Positions 6,864-11,839 of a DNA stretch of 11,839 bases are shown here, one piece after another. The notes under the pieces were generated by a model, which saw only the letters and a program-made list of their open reading frames with translations, was not told the DNA's origin and ran no database searches. The translations under genes were made by a program, and so were the position numbers. This stretch comes from Clostridiaceae bacterium (GTDB taxonomy: Bacteria > Bacillota > Clostridia > Lutisporales > Lutisporaceae): positions 1 to 11,839 of the forward strand of contig JAQVFD010000033.1 in NCBI GenBank assembly GCA_028697435.1. Direction: 5' to 3'. Each line of letters starts with the position of its first letter. Positions within the stretch are counted from its first letter, which is position 1.

Positions 6864-6898
6864 CGTGCAAAAGCAAGCAATCCATGCATATTTGCACG
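6864..6898. promoter_or_regulatory. Putative upstream activating sequence for the sigma-54 activator
   Basis: CGTGCAAA (6864-6871) and TTTGCACG (6891-6898) form a perfect 8-bp inverted repeat. The centre is about 150 bp upstream of the predicted sigma-54 start, the usual position for enhancer sites of this activator class. A 6-bp palindrome ATGCAT lies inside. It ends 18 bp before the -35 element of the activator's own promoter, so the same site could allow autoregulation. Binding by the neighbouring activator is inferred. Confidence 0.65.
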
Positions 6899-6916
6899 AA
6901 TTTTCTGTTATTGTTA

Positions 6917-6945
6917 TTGCAATTGTCCATAATTTCTTTTAGAAT
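6917..6945 (+). promoter_or_regulatory. Sigma-A promoter of the activator gene
   Basis: TTGCAA (6917-6922) and TAGAAT (6940-6945) are separated by exactly 17 bp. The predicted start near 6952 gives a short leader of about 17 nt to the ATG at 6969. The -35 overlaps the small palindrome ATTGCAAT (6916-6923). Confidence 0.6.
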
Positions 6946-6968
6946 AATGTCAGAGGTGAGTACAATTT

Positions 6969-8381
6969 ATGAAAGAACCCTGTAATAGTTGTCCCAACAA
7001 AGATAATTTGATGAATAATTTTCAGTATTTTATTGACTGCATTATGGACGGTATTACAATTATGGGTAGCGATGGCACTATTTTAATGCTCAATCAAGTT
7101 TCGGTAGATAACTGTCCATACACCAAGGAAGAACTGATAGACAAAAATGTACTGGAGCTGATTGCAAAAGGAATGTTTGACAGTGCTGAAACCGTCTGTT
7201 TTGAAGTTGTAAGAACCGGAATGCCCTTCTCCTTAATGCAGAAAAACGCTACGCAAAAATGTGATTTGCTGGTCACCGGCATACCCTATTTTGAAGAGGG
7301 TAAGCTTACAAAGGTTATCTTGACTGAACGGGACATCACAGAATTAAACGACCTTAAAGACGCTATCGCCCGGGAAGCTCGAAAACAGAAGCATTTTGAA
7401 AACGAGATCGCATATTACCGGGCTAAAAACTTGCTTCAGGGAGATATGATATCCCAAAGCAGTTGCATGGTAGAGCTGCTCAATACCGTCGTCAAAGTGG
7501 CTCCATTGGATATTACGGTATCCATTCAGGGGGAATGCGGCACAGGGAAAAGTCTTCTGGCAAGACTCATCTATGAACACAGTAGCCGTAGTAAAGGTCC
7601 CTTTATAGAAATCAGCTGTGCTGCCATCCCGGAAAATCTCTTGGAATCCGAGCTCTTCGGCTATGAAAAGGGGGCTTTCACCGGAGCTCTCGCTCAAGGC
7701 AAAGTCGGCTTGTTTGAACTGGCCAACGGTGGGACCCTTTTCCTCGATGAAATCGGAATTCTTCCCCTTCACCTACAGACAAAAATTCTTCGTGCCATCC
7801 AGGAAAAAGAAATCATGCGAGTCGGGGGAACGAAGTACATTCCTGTAGACGCCCGAATCATAACCGCAACAAATATCAATCTTGAAGAGGCCGTCCGGCA
7901 GGGCACCTTCCGCCAGGATCTGTTTTATCGTATCAATGTTGTTCCTTTAGTTCTCCCGCCTCTGCGAAATCGAAAGGAATGTATCCGCCCTCTGTGCGAA
8001 CACTTTCTTTCCCGCTTGAATAAAAAGTACAATCGGAATGTTTCTTTTCAGGCTTCTGCCTGGAAGCTCCTATATCGTTATAAATGGCCGGGAAATGTAA
8101 GAGAACTTGAAAATATGATGGAGCGGATTCTGATAATTTCCGATAGTGATATTATTTCCGCCGATCAAATCGCTCCCCTCTTCCCAGAATCTGAGTTGGA
8201 CATGCTGGCCTATAATAATTCTTATCCTGTTGACTTGAAGGAAGAGATAGATGCTTTTGAAAAAAAACTGCTGAAATCAAAGCTCCCATTTTTCAAGAGC
8301 ATTGAGGAACTATCCCAGGCTTTGAATGTAGATAGATCTACTATCTCTCGAAAGCTAAAAAAATTTGACTTGAAAATATAA
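6969..8381 (+). CDS. PAS-domain sigma-54-dependent transcriptional activator
   Basis: A 470-residue enhancer-binding protein. An N-terminal Cys pair (CNSC, residues 5-8) is followed by a PAS-type sensor domain (about 14-125), a helical, charged linker (about 125-150) and the AAA+ domain. The latter has Walker A GECGTGKS (188-195), the sigma-54-contacting GAFTGA loop (235-240), Walker B GGTLFLDEIG (254-263) and the arginine-finger segment FRQDLFYR (314-321). A helix-turn-helix ends the protein (SIEELSQALNVDRSTISRKL). All residues needed for ATPase activity and sigma-54 contact appear present. There is no receiver domain, so control is probably by ligand or redox state sensed by the PAS domain. 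It is divergent from the reductase operon, which has a clear sigma-54 promoter, so that operon is the likely target. AGAGGTGAG precedes the ATG. It converges on the importer genes with only 20 bp between stops and no clear terminator. Confidence 0.93.
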   Translation: MKEPCNSCPNKDNLMNNFQYFIDCIMDGITIMGSDGTILMLNQVSVDNCPYTKEELIDKNVLELIAKGMFDSAETVCFEVVRTGMPFSLMQKNATQKCDLLVTGIPYFEEGKLTKVILTERDITELNDLKDAIAREARKQKHFENEIAYYRAKNLLQGDMISQSSCMVELLNTVVKVAPLDITVSIQGECGTGKSLLARLIYEHSSRSKGPFIEISCAAIPENLLESELFGYEKGAFTGALAQGKVGLFELANGGTLFLDEIGILPLHLQTKILRAIQEKEIMRVGGTKYIPVDARIITATNINLEEAVRQGTFRQDLFYRINVVPLVLPPLRNRKECIRPLCEHFLSRLNKKYNRNVSFQASAWKLLYRYKWPGNVRELENMMERILIISDSDIISADQIAPLFPESELDMLAYNNSYPVDLKEEIDAFEKKLLKSKLPFFKSIEELSQALNVDRSTISRKLKKFDLKI

Positions 8382-8401
8382 AATTTTGAAGATCACATTA
8401 T

Positions 8402-9403
8402 TCAGTTCCTCTGCTTTCGCAACAGGAATATGAAAAAGGGACCGCCCATTATCGAAGTCATCACTCCCACCGGAATCTCTGACGGCTGAATCAGCACCCT
8501 GCCCGCGGTATCTGACAATATAAGAAGTATTGAGCCTAAAAGTGCCGAGTAAGGTATAACCCTTTTATTGTCTGACCCTATAATCAGTCTGATAATGTGA
8601 GGGGCAACCAGTCCCAAAAATGCTATTGTTCCTCCGGTAGATACCACGCTGCCGACAATAACTGCGCAGGTAATAAGCAGTATATTTTTCAATGCGGAGG
8701 TATTAATTCCAAGATGATGAGCCGCATCTTCTCCCATTACAAGTATGTTAAGCTCCCTGGTATAATATAAAAGCACTATCAATGAGGGTACTATCAAAAC
8801 AGCAGATATAAAAACCTCATCCCATGTTGCCATAGACAAACTTCCCATTGTCCAAAATACTATATGCTCAATTTTATTGCGATTTAGCATCATTAGAAAG
8901 GATATCACCGATGCCAGGAAGTAGCTCACGGCAACACCAGCCAGCAGAAGGGAATTGATAGACATCCTGTTTCTTGTATATGCAAGACTATATACGAAGA
9001 ATAGTGTAAGAACAGCACCAATAAATGCAAATATACCTGTGGTCTCCATACCCAAAACACTTACATTCAAGCCTGTTATAATAGAAATTACCGCGCCTAA
9101 AGCCGCTCCGGAAGACATCCCCAAGGTATATGAATCCACCAAAGGATTCTTGAAAATAGCCTGCATGACTCCTCCGACAGCAGCAAGCCCCGCTCCTAAA
9201 ACAGCTGCCAGCAGAACTCTCGGAAACCTTATGTCCAAAAGTATTGAAGCGTTGACAGTGTCATGCCCCTTAGTAATTGTCGCTATTATTTCCGCTGCAC
9301 CTATTTTTACAGCCCCTGTCGATGCTGCAAAAATCAAGGATAGTATAAGAGATACTATCAGTAATATTAATAACAGTCGGTTCCTATTCTTGCCTCTTCC
9401 CAT
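8402..9403 (-). CDS. btuC: FecCD/BtuC-family ABC importer permease, probably corrinoid uptake
   Basis: A 333-residue permease, the usual size, with about 9-10 hydrophobic segments. Family marks are LRFPRVLLA-type start of the core (DIRFPRVLLAAVLGAGLAAVGG), QAIFKNPLVDSYTLGMSSGAALGA, GTIAFLGLVAPHIIRLIIG (ATPase-contacting loop) and the C-terminal PSEIPVGVMTSIMGGPFFIFLL. Members form a dimeric channel for vitamin B12, heme or ferric siderophores. The gene overlaps the ATPase gene by 20 bp; its ATG at 9403 has AAGGCGG about 10 nt upstream. The cobalamin riboswitch leading the operon is the reason for choosing B12 over iron. The stop is TGA. Confidence 0.85.
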   Translation of the reverse strand: MGRGKNRNRLLLILLIVSLILSLIFAASTGAVKIGAAEIIATITKGHDTVNASILLDIRFPRVLLAAVLGAGLAAVGGVMQAIFKNPLVDSYTLGMSSGAALGAVISIITGLNVSVLGMETTGIFAFIGAVLTLFFVYSLAYTRNRMSINSLLLAGVAVSYFLASVISFLMMLNRNKIEHIVFWTMGSLSMATWDEVFISAVLIVPSLIVLLYYTRELNILVMGEDAAHHLGINTSALKNILLITCAVIVGSVVSTGGTIAFLGLVAPHIIRLIIGSDNKRVIPYSALLGSILLILSDTAGRVLIQPSEIPVGVMTSIMGGPFFIFLLRKQRN

Positions 9404-10661
9404 GAGTTCTTACCGCCTTTATTATTTCTTCCTTCAGCATTTTGCTGTCTGTCAGAATTACATTGCCCCCTGCCTTTATACTCCTGTAAAGCTTGGCTGC
9501 AGCGCCTTCTGTGTAATCCCTGTCTGCAAAGTTCTCATCTTCAAGTATGAATAAAGGCTTGCTTTTCATTTCCTTATCCAGCAAAATCTCAAGGTTCTTT
9601 ATGTTTGATTTTCCCAGATATAGTCCGGTTAGCACTATTGCATCAGCTGATGCGATTAGCTCCTTATTCTTTGCATAGGCCTCTTCAGATATCCCTACAA
9701 AAGGCACTTCTTCCGCTATCTGCACATCATTTTCCTTTGAGATTTTCCAATCAAGGTCTCCTATAGTCAGTACCCCGCTGCTCAAATCATATCCCTCGGA
9801 GTACAGACTGCCTATTATATTACTGCCGCTTCCTCCCCCGCATATGACATGAATACGTATTCCTTTTTTATCTATACTCGGCTTGGTAAGAGCATATATG
9901 TAAGGCTTGTTTCCTATCGGGCTAACTGTAACATATACATCGATATCAAATATTTTCTTGATGTTGGCAGCAGTCAAGGTCTCGAAGGGAGTACCTTGCT
10001 CCTTGATTTTTCCGTCTTTCATCATAATAATATAGTCGCTGTATGCAGAAGCCATATTCAGGTCATGGAGAACAGTAATCGCAGTAAGTTTCCTATCGAC
10101 ACACATCTTTTTAATAAGATTCAATATCTCCACCTGGTGTTGAAGATCCAAATGAGATACCGGTTCATCAAGAATAAGTATGTCAGTATCCTGGGCTAAA
10201 GCTTGAGCAAGAATAACCCGTTGGCGCTCTCCCCCGGAAAGCTCCATGAAATTTCTGCTTCTTAAGTGCGCTATATTTGTATATTCCATAGCTCTTTTTG
10301 CAATCTCAAAATCCTGAGTTGTCTCTCCTTTAAGTTTGTTTACATAAGGATACCTCCCCATAAGCACAACATCAGAAACCTTAAAGTCAAATTCAAGAGA
10401 GGTATTCTGAGGCACAAAAGAAAGCATCTTGGCAATAGAGCGAATCTTCATTTCATTAATGTCTGTGCCCTCAAAAATCACAACCCCCTCCCGGGGCTTA
10501 AGTGCCGCTGAGATAACCCTAAGGAGAGTACTCTTCCCCGACCCGTTAGGTCCTACAATACAAAAAAAACTCCCCTTACTGATATTTATATCCACCTGCT
10601 CAAGAACCTTCTTCAGATTATAGCTGAAGCTCAGATCCTTAACACTTATCTGATAATCCAC
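9384..10661 (-). CDS. btuD: BtuD/FecE-type ABC importer ATPase with an extra C-terminal domain
   Basis: About 425 residues, where stand-alone BtuD/FecE ATPases have about 250-270. Residues about 1-250 are a complete ABC ATPase: Walker A GPNGSGKST, Q-loop near FVPQN, signature LSGGERQRV, Walker B ILILDEPVSHLD and H-loop TVLHDLN. From about residue 265 there is an additional domain of about 160 residues. It opens with a glycine-rich loop (IRIHVICGGGSGSNIIG) and contains VLTIGDLDW and SADAIVLTGLYLG, which suggests a Rossmann-like alpha/beta fold. I have seen this kind of extension in clostridial importers but know no function for it. Start: GTG at 10661 has GGGGGTGA 6 nt upstream; a GTG two codons earlier (10667) abuts that site. 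It overlaps the permease gene by 20 bp and supplies ATP hydrolysis for uptake. Confidence 0.87.
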   Translation of the reverse strand: MDYQISVKDLSFSYNLKKVLEQVDINISKGSFFCIVGPNGSGKSTLLRVISAALKPREGVVIFEGTDINEMKIRSIAKMLSFVPQNTSLEFDFKVSDVVLMGRYPYVNKLKGETTQDFEIAKRAMEYTNIAHLRSRNFMELSGGERQRVILAQALAQDTDILILDEPVSHLDLQHQVEILNLIKKMCVDRKLTAITVLHDLNMASAYSDYIIMMKDGKIKEQGTPFETLTAANIKKIFDIDVYVTVSPIGNKPYIYALTKPSIDKKGIRIHVICGGGSGSNIIGSLYSEGYDLSSGVLTIGDLDWKISKENDVQIAEEVPFVGISEEAYAKNKELIASADAIVLTGLYLGKSNIKNLEILLDKEMKSKPLFILEDENFADRDYTEGAAAKLYRSIKAGGNVILTDSKMLKEEIIKAVRTHGKRQE

Positions 10662-10668
10662 TCGCACT

Positions 10669-10703
10669 CACCCCCGCAACCCCGTACCTCGTACCCCGTA
10701 ACC
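10669..10703 (-). repeat. Degenerate heptamer tandem repeat in the btuF-btuD gap
   Basis: On the minus strand the gap reads as five consecutive 7-mers: GGTTACG, GGGTACG, AGGTACG, GGGTTGC, GGGGGTG. The first three are near-identical and the last two are degenerate. The final unit supplies the btuD ribosome binding site (GGGGGTGA). It is G-rich compared with its A+T-rich neighbourhood. Confidence 0.6.
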
Positions 10704-10709
10704 TGTTGT

Positions 10710-11618
10710 CTATTCTCCATGTAAGACTTCTGCCATATCTTCTATAGCCAGTACTATCCTTGGTCCCGGCCTGGATATTATATTATCGTCGGGCATTACA
10801 TATACCTTTCCTTGTTTTACACATTCCAACAGGCTGAATATTCTGTCCTTGGACAGGTCCTCCTTGGTCATTCCTTCATCCGTAGAGTGAAGAGCAGCTA
10901 TAAGCATATCCGGATTATCCTTAATCATCTCTTCGGTACTGTAATTCCCCCAACCGTCAATTTTCTCGGCAACATTTATTCCGCCGGCAACTTTTATTAC
11001 ATCATTTATGAAGGTGTTCGAACCGGCTGTAAATAGCGGATCTTTCCATACCAGATAAAAAACCCTAGGTTTATCCTTATCCTTTGTCTTTGCCTCTATT
11101 TCAGCAATCCTATTCTTCATCTCGCTTACGATTTTAAGAGCTTCCTCAGCAGTTCCTGTTATCTCTCCTATGACACTTATACTTTGGTATATATCCCCAA
11201 AGCTTTCCGCTTCAGTAACAATTACAGGAATGCCCATATTTTCAAGAGCATCTACAGTTTCTTTTTTTACATAGCCTGCCATCACCACATCAGGCTGAAC
11301 TTTCCTAATAAGCTCCATATTCGGTTCATCAAAGTTTCCCACTTTTTCTACTTTACTGACTTCCTCGGGGTAATCGCAGTAACTGGTTACTCCGACTACC
11401 TTATCCCCTGCACCAAGGGCAAAAAGTATCTCCGTATTCGATGGTGACAGAGAGACTATCCTCTGAGGGATTTTATCAAGGATTATGCTCCTGCCCTTCA
11501 AATCCAAGACTTCGATTTTATCCCCATCAACAGATTCTTTAACTTGCTGAGAATCAGAACATCCAAAAATATTTAGCATTATTACGCATGCAACTATTAG
11601 CATTATAAGCTTTTTCAT
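10710..11618 (-). CDS. btuF: Corrinoid-binding lipoprotein of an ABC importer (BtuF/FecB type)
   Basis: A 302-residue extracytoplasmic binding protein. The N-terminus MKKLIMLIVACVIMLNIFGC is a lipoprotein signal peptide with lipobox Cys20, so the mature protein should be anchored to the outer face of the membrane. Residues about 45-300 follow the BtuF/FecB fold: PQRIVSLSPSNTEILFALG, GDKVVGVTSYCDYPEE, VGNFDEPNMELIRKVQPDVV, GIPVIVTEAESFGDIYQSISVIGEITG, and PRVFYLVWKDPLFTAGSNTFIND. The start ATG at 11618 has TTGGAGG 7 nt upstream. It is the first gene after a cobalamin riboswitch, which makes corrinoids the expected ligand; heme or siderophore would be the alternatives from the family alone. btuD and btuC follow on the same strand. 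Confidence 0.87.
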   Translation of the reverse strand: MKKLIMLIVACVIMLNIFGCSDSQQVKESVDGDKIEVLDLKGRSIILDKIPQRIVSLSPSNTEILFALGAGDKVVGVTSYCDYPEEVSKVEKVGNFDEPNMELIRKVQPDVVMAGYVKKETVDALENMGIPVIVTEAESFGDIYQSISVIGEITGTAEEALKIVSEMKNRIAEIEAKTKDKDKPRVFYLVWKDPLFTAGSNTFINDVIKVAGGINVAEKIDGWGNYSTEEMIKDNPDMLIAALHSTDEGMTKEDLSKDRIFSLLECVKQGKVYVMPDDNIISRPGPRIVLAIEDMAEVLHGE

Positions 11619-11685
11619 ATAAAAACCTCCAATTCAAATATTACGCAGGTTGTCATACATATCCGGATACCATGTATTGTGTTCA

Positions 11686-11718
11686 ATAAAAAAGTTCCCT
11701 CTACCAAACAGAAGGAAC
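11686..11718 (-). terminator. Intrinsic terminator in the btuF leader (riboswitch expression platform)
   Basis: On the minus strand arms 11718-11710 (GTTCCTTCT) and 11702-11694 (AGAGGGAAC) form nine pairs with one G-U around a 7-nt loop, followed directly by TTTTTTATT (11693-11685). It sits between the riboswitch and the btuF ribosome binding site, so it is the likely off-switch when cobalamin is bound. A smaller hairpin, TGCT-GAAAT-AGCA (minus strand 11735-11723), lies just upstream and may belong to the antiterminator. Confidence 0.85.
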
Positions 11719-11744
11719 AAAAATGCTATTTCAGCACCTCCCTA

Positions 11745-11839
11745 TCTCTCGTAGGTAAGCTTCAGATTCAGGCAGGTCTCCTGACTTGGTTCATCGCATT
11801 CCTAATCCTTCCCGGATCAACTCCGGTGGTATATTAGGA
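11745..11839 (-). promoter_or_regulatory. Cobalamin riboswitch, 3' half (cut by the window edge)
   Basis: The minus strand carries AGTCAGGAGACCTGCC (11786-11771), the B12 box at the 3' end of cobalamin riboswitch aptamers. Upstream of it are the conserved ACCACCGG-loop-CCGGGAAGG arrangement (hairpin arms 11826-11822 and 11816-11812, GGGAAGG at 11813-11807) and the expected A/G-rich joining region (GCGATGAACCAAGTCAGG). The aptamer's 5' part, with the GGTG...CCGGTGCGG... core, would lie past position 11839. It leads the corrinoid importer operon and precedes an intrinsic terminator. Confidence 0.92.

Larger units (their letters stand above)
6644..6968. other. Divergent regulatory region between reductase operon and activator
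   Basis: This 325-bp stretch has no gene. From left to right it holds the reductase leader (6644-6731), the leftward sigma-54 promoter (6742-6757), an A+T-rich stretch with no feature I can name (6758-6863), the inverted repeat 6864-6898, the rightward sigma-A promoter (6917-6945) and the activator's ribosome binding site (AGAGGTGAG, 6952-6960). The layout is typical of an enhancer-binding protein gene facing its target. Confidence 0.7.

Noticed and set aside
6899..6913. CodY-like box (AATTTTCTGTTATTG) before the activator promoter
   Set aside because: Only about 11 of 15 positions match and the region is A+T-rich; too weak to list as a feature.
8369..8401. A+T-rich imperfect palindrome between the activator and permease stops as a bidirectional terminator
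   Set aside because: The stem is almost all A-T with a mismatch, so it would be too weak to terminate.

Overview
The window looks like the chromosome of an anaerobic, amino-acid-fermenting member of the Clostridia. The evidence is moderate A+T content, strong AGGAGG-type ribosome binding sites, a selenocysteine-containing Stickland-type reductase, sigma-54 control and a corrinoid uptake locus. No mobile element, tRNA, rRNA or CRISPR array was seen.

Left edge (1-780, + strand): the 3' part of a low-specificity L-threonine aldolase gene, interrupted by one in-frame TGA at 303-305 exactly where the family has the third Gly of its LGGGMRQAG motif. A clear rho-independent terminator follows at about 745-779.

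Centre (832-6757, - strand): an apparent five-gene operon read right to left. It starts at a textbook -24/-12 sigma-54 promoter (6742-6757). The genes are a GrdE/GrdG/GrdI-like pyruvoyl proprotein, a GrdB/GrdF/GrdH-like selenoprotein, a GrdX-like protein, an alanine dehydrogenase/PNT-family enzyme and an NhaC-family antiporter. The selenoprotein is one gene read through a UGA at 4302-4300, and a hairpin fitting a bacterial SECIS lies just after that UGA. This is a substrate-specific 'component B' module of the glycine/sarcosine/betaine reductase type. The shared components (GrdA, GrdC, GrdD, thioredoxin system) are not in the window, so they would have to be supplied from elsewhere. The substrate is unknown. 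Two departures from the families as I remember them stand out: the Cys normally three residues after Sec is Asp here, and the dehydrogenase lacks the AIDQGG segment that carries the catalytic Asp of alanine dehydrogenase.

A divergent PAS/AAA+/HTH sigma-54 activator (6969-8381, + strand) faces the operon. The 325-bp shared intergenic region holds the sigma-54 promoter, a perfect 8-bp inverted repeat suited to be its upstream activating site (6864-6898), and a good sigma-A promoter for the activator. This is most simply read as substrate sensing by the PAS domain switching on the reductase operon.

Right part (8402-11839, - strand): a btuF-btuD-btuC type ABC importer. Its leader carries the 3' half of a cobalamin riboswitch with the B12 box, followed by an intrinsic terminator, so it is very probably a corrinoid importer. 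The ATPase carries an extra domain of about 160 residues at its C-terminus whose function I do not know. The gap between the binding protein and the ATPase is a degenerate heptamer tandem repeat.
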